A DNA stretch of 64,000 nt from Epinephelus fuscoguttatus (taxonomy: Eukaryota; Chordata; Actinopteri; Perciformes; Serranidae). The position numbers and the translations under genes were made by a program. Where the stretch lies: NCBI RefSeq assembly GCF_011397635.1, contig NC_064759.1, positions 15,086,428-15,150,427 on the forward strand, given 5' to 3'. Positions 49,768 to 62,242 of the stretch are shown in pieces; the first letter of the stretch is position 1, and each line of letters opens with the position of its first letter. The notes beneath the pieces are model-generated. The model searched no databases. It saw only the letters and a program-made list of their open reading frames with translations, and was not told the DNA's origin.

Positions 49768-52700
49768 AGTAAGTACATTTCCTATGTTTAAGTTCCCTCA
49801 AATGACCTAGGATGGCAGCCATCTGTGTGTTACTACAGTTCATTTGTGTGAAGCAACTGTTTGATCTCATTGTTATGAAGACAATGGAACTCCATTAAGG
49901 AAACATTTCATACAAGGAAGATAACCTCTTTCCTCCTGAAGTAGACACATTGCACCAGTGTAAAAACAGGATTTGAAGTTAGAAATCTCAAAAGTAGCTA
50001 ACATGTCATTCATTGCTTGTCTCTCCAAGCTTCAGGGCTATTTTAATGTTCAGTGACATGACATCCATAACACTGTGTCAGTGGATTTGTAACTAATTGT
50101 ATCTGAACATGATTCGTCCTTATCTGACCTTGCTCTTGCAGTGGCAAACATCGGCAGGCTCTCCACCAAAGATGCCGTGGTCTTCCTGTGTGACATGCAG
50201 GAGAAGTTCAGACCCAACATCTTCCAGTTCACCAACATTGTGAGCAACGCTGCCAGAGTGCTCCAGGTTAGAAATACTCACCATCACATTACTATCACAG
50301 TGTCTTGTCAGTAGGGTTGCAGCAGTATGCCGTGAAACCGTTTAGCAAAGTATGAAAAATGACAATTATAACATGCACATTTTCTTATTCATGGTGTTGA
50401 AAAAAATGCAACCAGACAGAGAATCTCACCAGCACATGTGCATCTCCTTTCCTCCTTCACTGCCTGTCAGACCTTTCACACAAACATCCATAAAAATGGT
50501 CTCAAATTTCAATTATAATAGAGCCTTTGTTCAATCAGGAAAGGCATTTTACCTCCTTTAAGGGCCATTGTAACTAGTAAGTGTAATATCATATGTCGTG
50601 ATAGCTTAGTATTTTACCGTTGAAATCTGTCACAACCCTACATGTTAGTCATACCAGCTATCAGCCTCAGATATTCATTTCTAAGTGTTAACTGTTTCTC
50701 TTCTTCTCACAGGCCAGCCGTATTCTGGGCATCCCCCCCATTTTGACAGAGCAGTACCCCAAAGGCTTGGGTCCCACAGTACCAGAGCTGGGAGCGTCAG
50801 ACCTCAAAGCTCACGCTAAAACTTCATTCACCATGATGATAGCGGAGGTGGAGAAGGAGCTGGAGGCCCTGGGGAACCCCAAGCAGGCTATACTGTGTGG
50901 AATAGAGGCACACGCCTGTATTGCAGTAAGACCCAACACTGTTAAAATGAACCAAGCATCATAAAAGACAACATAAAGACACATGCGTACATTTATGTTC
51001 ATATTTATGCTCATCTCGTGATCGGAATCTGCTGTTGCAGACGGTTGCATCATCAAACCTTAATGAAGCTTTTCCCCACTTTATTTGATATCTAGTTAAA
51101 GTGTGTGTTGTGGAGAAGCGCTGGACTTGACTTACATGAGCAAGGAAGGAGAAGCAGTCAGCAAGTTTCATTCAAAGCAGCAATTTTATTTTCAAAGGCA
51201 GTTAAATGTTGAGTGTGGTTTTAGCTCAGGAAGTGCAAAACACACCTATTAACAATAAACGTTAACAACAAATATGCAATATGTAGGTGAATCAAAGTGT
51301 TAAAGGAAGTTAACTTACAGGATGCACACATCATGACTACTGCACAAAAGTATGAACAAAAGGAGGAAGGCTGCATCTAAAGCCTCTCATTAACTTGCGT
51401 GATTGCACCTGAGGGAGGTGGGTCCCTCTCAGGCAGGAGTGTTTGATTTATCCTCCTTGCCTCAGGTGGGTAAAGGGATCTCTTTATGTAGACTTTTAAC
51501 AGCGTGGGTATCAGTACTCGAACCTTGTCCAGTCAGACAGTACCTGCATTTGATTCTTTTTGTACCCAGATCTACAAACCACCACGTCTGTGGTGTGGTG
51601 AAGTTGAGCACTGGAGTTGGCAGTTCATCATGCCACCAAAACAAACATAATTAAAGCAGATAACTAAATACTTCCATTCAGGAGATAGCTATTAAATGGT
51701 ATCAAATGAAGTACTCTATTGCAATCTGCAAATTTACCTTCTTTATCACTGGCCCTTTAGAGATTAAAGAATTTAAGAAACAGCCTCTAACAAATTCTTT
51801 TACACAATTTAAAGTGTACCTAAATACATGTGTTTGTATTGTATGTACACAGCAGGTATTAGTTATTGTTGTTAAAAATGACCCCAAAAAACAGCAGGTG
51901 ATGATGTGACAGATGATAATTAAGCTATTACACTATTAAGTAATGTAATTATGTAATTATGTGCCACAGATTCAGTTAGTTAACGAGGACCTCTGCTTCT
52001 TGTGTTTCCCACAGTGCACAACATATGACCTGCTGGAAAAGGGAATAGAGGTTCATATCGTGGCTGATGCCGTCTCATCCAGAAGGTATCTGTGTATTCT
52101 GTTATTTCTGCCGTGTAGCATGCAATGATATAACCTGCATTTAATATGAATGTGTTCCTGTGTGTGTCTGGAACCTGTTTACCTGTATATGTTTTAATAC
52201 TTCTGTGTGTCTTCATCCACAGCCAGACAGACCGTCTGTTTGCTCTGTCCAGACTGAAGCAGAGCGGAGCGTACCTCACCACCACAGAGGCTGTTCTGCT
52301 GCAGCTGGTTCAAGACGCCAAACACCCCAATTTCAAGGAGGTGCTTAGTCCAGCTGCTCTCTGTTTTGAATATAATACTGCATTCCATTTACCTCTGAAG
52401 TGGGAGGTCGGAGCTGGAAATGATGTTACATCTGAGTCAGAAAACCAAGATGTTGTTAGCAATACCAGTTAATAAGAACGCTTTAAGCTGTATTTTGCAC
52501 ATACAAACACCATAACAACATATCTTAAGTCAGGAGCTGGACACTACTGTGTGTACGTATGTTTTAATGTGTCACAAATAAGACCGAAGTGCTAATAAAC
52601 AGTATATTACTACAGCTTTCATTGCTGTTGATGCACGGAGCAGCTATCTTGGAGTTTGAGGTCAGGGTTGGGGTTGGTGAGGTTCTTCCGACTTTCCAAA

Positions 52701-53129
52701 TCAGAAATCTGACTTCAGGAGGTGTTCCAGTTGAAACTTCCAACTGGAAGCTTGACTGGAAATTCTGACTTCCCAATGCAAATGGAATGTACCATAGGCC
52801 TGGCAGTAAACTTCAGAGGAAAACATAATTTGCACGTACACAGATTGCTATCAGTCCAGAGACTGCAGCTTCAGGGCTGCCAAAAATACACTGCTTACAA
52901 CCTTTATCACAAACACTGAGGGCCAGCTACAGATAACCTTATACTGTGGGGTGAGGGGAGACTTTATGCTGCAGTGGCACTTTTTTGTAGTCTTAAATTT
53001 TGATTTTATTCTGAGCTGCCAGCGTAAGCAATGAAGTGACAAACGTATACTCTCTTTTGACAGATCCAGAAGCTCTTGGCTCACCCGTCCCCTGACACCG
53101 GCCTCCTCGCCTTCTTCAGCGCCCTGTAG
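49768..53129 (+). CDS. isoc2: ISOC2, isochorismatase-domain protein
   Basis: Exons: the A of the start codon at 49768, then 50142-50266, 50713-50925, 52015-52085, 52223-52340 and 53064-53129; 197 residues. A cysteine-hydrolase (isochorismatase-like) fold is indicated by [13 protein letters not shown] (Asp18), [21 protein letters not shown] (Lys78) and [10 protein letters not shown] (Cys111), which fit the Asp-Lys-Cys triad. The cis-peptide region follows, then [20 protein letters not shown] and the C-terminal [18 protein letters not shown]. This is close to human ISOC2 in length and motifs. The substrate is unknown; the mammalian protein has been linked to mitochondria and p16INK4a binding. 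The initiator ATG is split by an intron (A at 49768, TG at 50142-50143). A poly(A) signal lies at 53208-53213. Confidence 0.93.
50312..50640. mobile_element. hAT-like MITE in isoc2 intron
   Basis: Ends TAGGGTTGCAGCAG and, in reverse complement, TAGGGTTGTGACAG. The flanking 8-mers CTTGTCAG and CATGTTAG agree at 6 of 8 positions. Non-coding, between exons 50142-50266 and 50713-50925. Confidence 0.65.
50926..52014. other. isoc2: isoc2 intron without assignable content
   Basis: Bounded by a GTAAGA donor and a TTTCCCACAG acceptor. No repeat terminus or exon-like sequence stood out. Confidence 0.5.
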
Positions 53130-53416
53130 GAAGATCATCACCTGTCATTCTGTCCCATAGATACTGTACAGAATTTCACTGCTTCCACCACACTGTTAAA
53201 GTGCTTCAATAAAGTGATGCTGATATAAATCTGCACTGCGTTTGTGTTTGTGTTTCTGAATCAAACCCTTAAACCTGAGGACAAACTTACAGGTTGTTCC
53301 TCTTTACTGAACCCAGAGAGCTGAAACTTGTACTGCAAGCTGTGAGAAGCTGAAGAGGAGGGACCAGCTGACAGAGGCGGGAGCAAAGAGTTATGTCACA
53401 GAGAGGGAGGGGTGAG

Positions 53417-53424
53417 TGACGTCA
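53417..53424. promoter_or_regulatory. Palindromic CRE (TGACGTCA) upstream of the FoxJ-type gene
   Basis: A perfect 8-bp cAMP-response element, about 270 bp before the donor of the noncoding first exon (exon end 53690). It lies between the isoc2 poly(A) site and the forkhead gene, amid purine-rich GAGGGAGGGG sequence, so it is a plausible promoter element. Confidence 0.5.
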
Positions 53425-54003
53425 TTCTGGTATAGTCAGAAAGGGAGGGGAAGGAGACAGGGAGAGAAAAAGGAAGCTCTCCGACAAGTTTTTTTGTGTG
53501 TGTTTCTCCAAAGTTACACCAACTTTCACAATCCAAAGGTATGACTGGAGGCCCGGTGTGGATCAACATGCTGAAGAGAGAAATCTGAAGGGAGGGACGG
53601 GCACCAGTTTGTCAGCAGTTGTGCACAGCTGATGACAACATCAAATATTAACACTTTCTAAGGCCTTGGGCCTCGAGTGACCATAAAAAGGTAAGCAAGC
53701 CTCTCTTCTTCCTCAGTAAATAGAAAGTGTAGGTGGAACTGTCACAGTAAAATGGTCACACATTCATGCACTGTGTTTGCTTGTGAGTGGATAGTTTCCA
53801 GAGCAGCTCAGAGTGTCTGATCTTGCTGGGTGGAAGTTCAGGAACAGAGCGGTTGACAGTGTTACATTACAGGCAGAGAGGAATCCACTAAAGCATTTCA
53901 CAGTGTTTGTGTTGCTGCTGCTGTGTCCAAAGTAAAAAGGACATGTTGATCCAGTGCTTCCTCCTCTGATCCCCCAGACCCTGGACAGAGAAAAGGACAC
54001 ACA

Positions 54004-57000
54004 ATGTCCTCTGAACTGGACTCCAGTCTCACCAGTATTGACTGGCTGCCTCAGCTGGGAATCAGCAGCCTGCGCTCGGGGAAAGAGAGAGGAGGAGGAG
54101 GAGGAGGCGAGAGGGACAAGAAGAAAGACAGAGGGAGGGAGAGAGGAGACTTTCTACCCTCTGTGCCGGACCCCTCCCCTTCTAGCTATAAAGGAAAACC
54201 CCCTCACAGCTACGCCACTCTCATCGCCATGGCAATAGCAGCTGCACCTGAGAGGAAGTTGAGCTTGAATGACATCTACACCTGGATCAGTGACACTTTT
54301 CCCTACTACAGCCGAGCGGGCCGTGGATGGAAGGTGAGCTGTAATGTAGAACAACATATTGTCAGTGTACTGGGGTAGTAATGTCTTTGTAACTGAAGGA
54401 TGCGTTTGAAGTAGGAGGTGATTTTATGAACAACTTGAATATTATTTGCATCACCTACTGGTTTATGACTGACTTTTTGTCCTTAACAGAACTCCATCCG
54501 TCACAACCTGTCCCTTAATAAATGCTTCAGGAAAGTTCCTCGGCCTCAGAATGACCCCGGCAAGGTGAACTACTTTTTATATCCTATTTATATCATGATG
54601 TTGTACACATATTTGTGCTTTATTCGTCAATTTGCATCATGTGAGATGGAAAAAATGTTTGCACAAAAGAGTGTTAAGCTGGAGACTTGTGCTGTATTTG
54701 TAGGGCTCATATTGGACGATGGATGGACCTGCAGAGAATCAAGTGAGGGCACCGAAGCGTCCCTACCCAGAGGAGGAAGAGGAGAGGCAGGATGTATGTT
54801 GTTTAATATCACTCATTAACTTGATTACTATCAAACCAATATTGCTAAAATACCCAAAAGTGTAAAGAAGCCATATAATGCTGGCACTTTATCCCCATAT
54901 TTTACTTTTTTACTTTTAGGTAAAACTCATTAATCAACACCTAGTACTCTAGTTTTCCGTGACACATTTTATTCCTAATACTTATTTACTTCAAAAGGGT
55001 CACTTCACCCAAACAACATCTTCCCTAATTTACCTCTGGTGTTATTTAGTCATGCAGACACTGGTTTTGGTTTCATTTGTTGAGGTTTTGAGACAAAATG
55101 AGAAATGAGATTTCTGCCTCCACCACAATAAAATGATGAATGAAACATGATTTATTGTGCACAGCATTAAAATATTACATTTAAGATTCAACACCAGCAG
55201 TGTCCTGGCTACTCGTGAGAATCTGCAGACCATGCAGATTACATTTTTATGTAGGGGCTTTATATGAAAGAAGTTGTTAATATGAAAAAGGTTGACAATA
55301 TTTTTCGAGAGTGTTAGAAATCTTAAAAACCCAGGCAAAGACAAGCATGGCAACCAAACTGGTATTTCTTGGTATTCTGGGTGAACCAAACCTTTAAAGT
55401 TCCTCTGCGGGTGTTGATTAAATCCCTAAAACTCATCATCTTCTTCAAGATTACACATTTAGAAGTTTATTTTTTCCATAAAAAATCCCTTCATGCTGCA
55501 AAATGGCTTAAATGTAACTCCTTTGCCTCATTTAGTTTGCACAGATCTATGAATATGCGAGTTTCAGTCACTCCCCGCCTTCTCAAGCATCAGTCCAGTC
55601 ACCAGAAGAAGATGTTAGCACTGTATGTTTCTGCAAACCACAGTATGATACATCCGAACATTTCATACGTATCACAGCAACCTAGTGATGTAATTTATGA
55701 GTGGAATTTGTCATCCAGAGGTGGAGCGGGATGGTGGATGGCGTGAAACCTAGGCGAGACACCTGCCAAGCTGCAGACCAGTATTCAAGGCCAACAAATT
55801 TTATTATTATTATTTTAATTTTTTAGCAAGTCTTCGTTTTAGCCACCAAATGTGGGTGTTTTTGTACCAAGACACTGCTGCAATTCCTGCCAGAATAGTG
55901 CCATGAAAACTGTGTATTTCAAGCCAAAACATGATCTTTCCCTAACTATAATCAGGTGTTTTTTGTGCCTAAAGCTAACCACACGTTAACCACAGCATTG
56001 TTGAAACATAAAGAAACGTTAAGTTTCAACATATCCGCTACATAGTAACATACAAATGTTACCTATCCAGGTTTTTTGGCATTTGGGTTGTACCTGCTCA
56101 CCTTCGACTCTGCTCATCAAACATATAAACCTCTGCTTGTTAACAGTGATAGATAACACGAACCCTTAGCTCGATTAAGTTATCAAACAGCTAGTCTCGC
56201 TCACCAGACCTTTCTCAAGAAAAGAAAGGTCTGGCTGGGCCGACTCTCATTTTGAGATTGGAGAAAAAAACACCCCGGCTACTTGTATTTCTTTCAACCA
56301 ATCACAATCATTCTGGGCGGTGCCACAGCAACGGTGCGCTTGCAAAAATATTGCCGGGGAGAAACAGGTTTTGGTGTAACACGCCCACAAAAATATCAAT
56401 ATATTAAAGGGGGCCTTTAACTTGAGTAATGCTTCTCTTACTTCTCTTTATCCATCTTTAAAAATCGTACCGCTGTGCTGTTACAGGTTCTTCAAGTACA
56501 GGGGTCACAAGCAGAGAGAGGAGCCTCTCCTCATCAGCCACCACAACCACCCCCCAACACAGACCACCATCTTCATAACACAGAGCCAATGGGAGCCATC
56601 CAGCAGCAGCCGCCCCACTCTGCCTCCCTCTCTCCTCCCCCATGCAAGGTAGACTCACTTTCCCTCCTCTTCATCACAGCCACAGTTGCAGCATCTGATC
56701 TAATGTCTTTTATCCTCACAGCAACCGTCACCCTACATGCCCAGCCCGGGGTCGACTCACCCTGTCCATCATCCATCTGCCTCTCCTTCAGCTGGGCTCC
56801 CACCTGCCACCCCCATCTCCTCCAGCAACTCCTTCCCACCTCCCCATCCACCTGGCCCCACTTACTCCATCCCCACTGCCTCTGCTACGCCTCTGTCTGC
56901 TGCCAACATGTCCGCAGCTTCTTCGGTGGCTCCCTCTTTCTCCAACGCCACTCTGACCTTTCCTGCTAACTCAGTGTGTGCTCCCACTTTCTCCTGTGCT

Positions 57001-60000
57001 CCTAACGCAGCGCCTGTGTCTATGTGCACTGTGCCAGGACCCACTCACCCCTCTGTGTGTGTTGTCCCGTCATCTGTTGCTCCTGTTGTCTCATTAAACT
57101 CCTCCACTGATCCTCCGCTGCGCTTCACCTTCGATGAGATGACCTTACCGGACTTGTACACGTCTTTCAAGTCTCTCTTCAAGACCATGCGGGAGCGGGG
57201 GGGCTCACAGTGTAAGTACCGTGTGTCCATTAACTCTATAAAGTATGCAAACGCAAACAGAAATAAATGATTTATTTTATATTCTCTACAGCTGATGGTG
57301 CTCCTCTGGCTGTCCCGCACAGTGACACTACCCCTCTTCACACTCCGACTCTGTTACCATTGTCTCCTCACCCTGCTCCTGCGCCGCCCGCACCACCTCC
57401 ACCAGCTGCGCACCCGCCTGAGACGGACCGCATTCCACAATACAGTGAGTCTCACATTGCCGTGACCCTAGAAATCCTTGGACTGTATTAAAAGCAGCAA
57501 CATGACACAGGAAAGATCAGTGCTTTCTAAAGTTACCTTCCTCCCTTCCACTTTAGCGGTGCCAGCTGACTGGTTCAGTAACCCAGATTCTCTGAAGGAG
57601 AGCTTCCGCATTGCCAGCAGTCTAGACTGGGCAAACATAGACCTCTCTTGTCACCCAGGTCTGTGCTGTTTACCAGAGTCTTGTTTGAGGGGGGCTTCAC
57701 CCAAATCACAAATGAAGGTATTTTCTCACTTACCTCTGGGGTAGTTTGGGTTTTATCTGCTGAGGTTTTATGATATTGGTCTGAGTGTTAACTCTGGTCC
57801 GTCTACACATCAGTCATGAATCCACTTAGTATTGTGCAGTGTTCACACTACGAGTGACACAGCAACAGGTGACATGAAGCTACAAACTGAAGCCCAACAC
57901 TTGCTGCTGCCAAGAGGCAACCTCTGGAGCTGAAAAATGAAGCCAACATTGGTGCAGTTCATCAAATGGCCACTTGAGGCTGGCTCCTGAAGCCAGTCAA
58001 TCCCCATAGACATCCAACCTTAGAGCAGAAAAACATGTGTACAGCCTGGTACAAAAACGGTTCTGATCTCTGTAGCTAGTTTCCCCCTTCATGACAACTG
58101 TGCTAGGGGTGAATTACTCTATAACGCAGCCATTTACTTTTTATCAAGACTTAAAGATATACATGATCAAGGCCATGGCCTCTCTGGGTGTCTGTGAGGC
58201 CTCATCTCAGGTTCTCAGACAGATCCATTCCTCACTTTTCCACAAATGTACCCTCCTTTCCAAACATGGTCACTTCTCGCTCCACAAAATCAAGATGGCG
58301 ACAGCTGAAATGCCCAACTCGGGGCTACAAACCCAATGAGTGATGTCACAGTAGCTAGGTCCATTATTTTATACAGTCTATGTTTGCAGTGGACGGGCAT
58401 GATGCGCTACAAATCAAAGTTGAGCTGGCCTCAACGTTCAGTGCTTCAATGATGCAGTGAAGCGTCAGCCAATCATATGTTTTTCTCTCTAGCTGTGTTC
58501 CTGTACTGTGTCATTTAGCTTACTTAGCATGTATTTTTGACCAAATACAAACTTTACGTTCAGTCAAGGCGTTTGAGGCAAGTAGCAGATGCACAAACCT
58601 GTGATGACTATGTTAAGAAGCGCACAAGCAACACTTTAATGGCAGTAACATAGCTGGCCATGCTGATTTGTTGTCGATTATAGTGTGAACACAGCAAAGG
58701 ACTATTAAAGTCTGTCCATTGTACATCAAGAAAAAATGAATTGACAGTAATTTCCTGAAGCAAAAACACCAAATGTTTTTTAGTCCGAACTTCTAAAATA
58801 TGAACATGTGATACTTTATTTTTGCCTTTTATGATAGTGAACTTAAAATCTTTGGGTTTTGGACTAATCGGCAAATAAGTCAGGCAACAGAAAATTTATG
58901 TTCATTTAGTTTGGTTTAGTTTTAGATTATTCAGCAATGAAAATAAATGATTGTTGCAGGCTAGAATGACAGTGCCATCAAAACATTTAAATTAACGAAT
59001 GAATAAATACATTTTTCAATTCGGTGACACCAAAAACTACATTCCATTTGCCTACACAATATTGGCATGGAGGGAGGAATCTCAGAGACTGATATCTAAA
59101 CAGAAACTATGTCCATGGCTAAATACAACTCGAAGTTACATAGTGCTGAGAATTGATATTTGATACCTTTAGTTTCAGTTCCAAGTAGTATCAAAAAGTC
59201 TCCAATCAAATGATACCTGCATTGCACTGGGGGTCTGATCCCAGACTGTCCTGACTCCCTGCAGGGTCAGCAAACTTTCTGTTGCTGCCTTCTCTAAAGC
59301 CCTTCCTCCCATGCAGAATGGTCAGTTCAACATTTACATTTAACAACAAAAACACAACACTGAACCATTTCACCCTTCCAACAAACTCTGTCCTTAAACC
59401 CATTAATAACCATTATGTAACGTTAGCCATGTGAAGCTAACAGTTAGCCCTGTCAATGTGTGTGTGTGCGACCAGATGAAGAGATTACACTCCAGCAGCT
59501 ACAGAATTCAGTGCTATTTGATGAAGTTTGCAGTTCAGTGTGTCAAGAAAGTACGGCTATACTGCATGCCACTTGAATAAAGTACTCTATTCATATCAGT
59601 ATCACTTGTATTGGTACTAGTATCATATTTTTTTAAGAAGTGAGAAAATGCCTTTATTTTTTTGTGATTTGGGTGAACTGTCCCTTTAAGATGTTTTTCT
59701 TTTGCAGCTAATATAACATTTTATTTGGCAGAATGTCTTGAGATATTTGAAAAAAAGGTTGTAAATGTAATCATGTGTATTTGTTACATAAGTCTGCCTC
59801 TCTTCATAACTCGTCTTGTACTTAAAGACGCTCCCTGTCTGTCACCAGACCTGCTGGAGAGCATGCGGCAGGCGGAGCTCTGCGACTGGGCCCTGGACCC
59901 GGCGCTCTTCACCTCCCTCTGTGACTCTCTGAACCGCTTCTTCACTCAGAAAGGCATGATCAACTCCATGAGTAACTCCCCACTCGCCCTCGGTGCACCT

Positions 60001-61801
60001 CACCCCGTACAGGTCCCACCATTCACCTCCAACCCTCCTCCTCCTCCTACCCTCTCCAGCCTCACTCACCCCTCACCCCTCCCTTACTCTCCCATGGCTC
60101 ACCCCATCGGTGGCGTGCAGCCGCCCCGGAGGGCTCTGCACCTGCAGGGACAAGGCCTCCAGAGGCCACAGCTAACACAACCTGCACACACAACCGGTAA
60201 GACCCAAACATCTTGTTCTAAAAGTTGTTTGAACATTTCCAGTCTGGCTTGTGGAAGGAAAGGTTCACATTTTTCAGTCTGTTTTAAAAGAATAATCACA
60301 AGCAGGCTGAAACTGTTACTGTCACTGCTCCTGTCCAAAGGATTCTCTCTCTCAGTGACTTTAATTTAAATGAAATGAATGAAATGCCTCCACAGTGAAC
60401 GAGCAATCAGACCGAATTAAAGTAATCAGGGTCCACCTTTAACAACAGCAAAACTATATCAGAAAATCCATTCACAACCTCTTGCACAACTCCTGCAGTA
60501 TATTCTAAGTCTTATTTTTCCAGTTGTACTTCCCAGGCACATGCATTTTTGCTTCAACATTACAGTTTAAAACATGTCAGTACAAACAGTGCAGTAAGTC
60601 ATGTGAAGCCACAGGGCCCAAAAATACTTTTTTCCCCATAGACTTACATTGTGAAAAAGACGTCCACAAGTCAATGGATGACTTTGGCTAGTAGCTAATG
60701 GTGCCGACTCCATAAACAGTGTTAAACAACAGCGACAGTGCTGACAGAGCTAACAGTGTTAACTAGGGGGCAACAAGAAGGTGGGTGCTACGCTTCAGTG
60801 ACAACGCTGTGCAGGTATCAGCGGTAACCACCATATGACAGCAGTGCAAAGTGGCAGCAATGAGTGAGCCAGTGGGATACACACATGCACTGACAGGGAT
60901 GTGTGTCCGGACTGTCTTGTAGAAAAATTTCTGTACACGGTTTCACTTGCAAAAATAATGATTGGGAGTTTTTCTACAAGTTGCGTTCCGCTCGTCCCTC
61001 TCCGATGCACCTGTTTGGAAATAGATATGCTAAGTATTCCCTTATCCAGACCGTCTACCACAACAAAACACAGAGAAGCTTGAATTACAACACACACAGA
61101 AGGAGTGCCAAGACTCCTCCATATCTTTACATAGCAATTAGTGGTTTGCTGCCATAGTAATGATCTGAATGTTGCATACAACAGCTCAAAATGAGCTCCA
61201 TCTCAACAAACTACAACAATAAAATCCTGCTTTTACATTAATGCATTGAGTCATAACAATCCGAGGATATAATATGCAATAGTTGAATGGTTGCAGGGAA
61301 CATTTTTCTGAAATGAGTTCTTGTATTTTTAACACTTGAAGTACATTTTTCTGATCATAATCATAGTTTTATTTCAGTAACATTTTCAGTGCAGGACTTT
61401 TACTTGTAACAGAGTATTTCTATAAGGTGGTATTAATACTTTTATGGAAGTAAATGCTCTGAATACTTGCTCAGTCACATCATTTATATTAAAATCATGT
61501 TAGGAAGGGATCTTTTCACAGCCAACATGCACACACGTCTGTACACGCAGACGTGACGGTTTCATTAAAATAGACTTGAAAGTGTGAACCTAACCTTTAC
61601 GTTTCTTAGCTGTTTCCCAAAATGGAAACATACCCTTCGCATAATCTGGCTTTCTCTAACTCAGTCTGTGTTTCTGTCTCTGTGTCAGCTGGGATGCAGC
61701 CTCAGTCTATGACACCTCGACAGCGTCCTCCATTAAAGAGTCTCCACAGCAACAGTGAGGAGATCCAGGACGACTTTGACTGGGACTCTCTGCTCGCCTG
61801 A
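54004..61801 (+). CDS. foxj2/3-like: Forkhead transcription factor of the FoxJ2/FoxJ3 group
   Basis: Nine coding exons (54004-54333, 54490-54564, 54704-54793, 56487-56648, 56722-57211, 57292-57444, 57557-57658, 59849-60196, 61689-61801) join in frame to 620 residues. A noncoding exon ends at 53690. The N-terminus [12 protein letters not shown] is shared with FOXJ2/3. The forkhead spans about 63-145, from [12 protein letters not shown] through the recognition helix [13 protein letters not shown] (111-123) to GKGSYWTMD. After it comes a Pro/Ser-rich region. Conserved FoxJ3-like blocks follow: [51 protein letters not shown] and [11 protein letters not shown]. The C-terminus [14 protein letters not shown] is also shared. 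The forkhead differs at several positions from both FOXJ2 and FOXJ3, so it may be a separate fish paralogue. Nuclear DNA-binding activator by family. Confidence 0.9.
54995..55400. mobile_element. MITE in the FoxJ-type gene intron
   Basis: Left end AAAGGGTCACTTCACCCAAA; right end, in reverse complement, CTTTAAAGGTTTGGTTCACC; about 405 bp apart. Same family as the ends at about 57688 and 59690. Confidence 0.65.
55560..56420. repeat. Interspersed repeat DNA in the same intron
   Basis: About 55730-56080 has blocks such as AGCCAAAACATGATCTTTCC and CTAACCACACGTTAACCACA that recall a dispersed teleost repeat. About 56190-56420 begins TAGTCTCGCTCACCAGACC and contains the inverted pair CAGACCTTTCT/AGAAAGGTCTG, another small element. 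Classes not assigned. Confidence 0.45.
57688..59692. repeat. Composite repeat block in the penultimate long intron of the FoxJ-type gene
   Basis: The left terminus GGCTTCACCCAAATCACAAA at about 57688 and the right terminus TTTGTGATTTGGGTGAACTG at about 59660-59690 are inverted repeats, with other repeats between. If they are one element, it has been enlarged by insertions such as 57895-58383. Confidence 0.5.
57895..58383 (+). repeat. Interspersed repeat, uninterrupted copy
   Basis: Runs from the GGAGCTGAAAAATGAAGCC block to TTTTATACAGTCTATG. It is the reference copy that shows how the 24740-25845 copy was split. Non-coding; class unknown to me. Confidence 0.6.
60197..61688. other. Last intron of the FoxJ-type gene
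   Basis: GTAAGA donor to TCTGTGTCAG acceptor. Some repeat-like stretches (for example about 60610-60670); no exon or named element recognised. Confidence 0.45.
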
Positions 61802-62108
61802 GCCTCGCCGTGAGCGTGTGGAGAAACAACAGAACTTTTCAGAGAAATGTGGCTCTCACAGCCATCTTTACTAAACTCTATGCAGAGGCTGCCTCACTTG
61901 TGCATCCTGAAGCTTCTCGGAGAGCAAGTTTGGGATCAAGTTTGTCACATATGACTGAATGCTGTATTTCAAGGTTGAAATAGTTGTGTTTTTTTCCATG
62001 TTTTATTCAAATTCATATGCTGTAATAACTTCTGTTAAGCTTTTCTTCTGCAGGTAATCAGCAGGGTGTTTTTTCTGTTTTAGATTTATAAACATGTTCA
62101 CCAAAGAA

Positions 62109-62114
62109 AATAAA
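62109..62114 (+). terminator. Poly(A) signal of the FoxJ-type gene
   Basis: AATAAA 308 bases past the stop codon, the clearest signal in the 3' UTR. The convergent gene's signal lies 129 bases further on (62243-62248, minus strand). Confidence 0.65.
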
Positions 62115-62242
62115 GTGTAAATTTATTCTCGTCACATTTTGTTCTCCGCAGCAGTAAAAAAAAAAAAAAACTACATTTGGGATATAGACATGAACTACAG
62201 AGGAAGCATGAAACAAGCCAAACACACATCCTGTGTTTTTGT

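Noticed and set aside
56475-56969. 164-codon frame overlapping two forkhead-gene exons
   Set aside because: Exon 56487-56648 is coding in that frame, but continuing through the intron breaks the conserved frame; the splice sites at 56648/56649 and 56721/56722 give the better protein.
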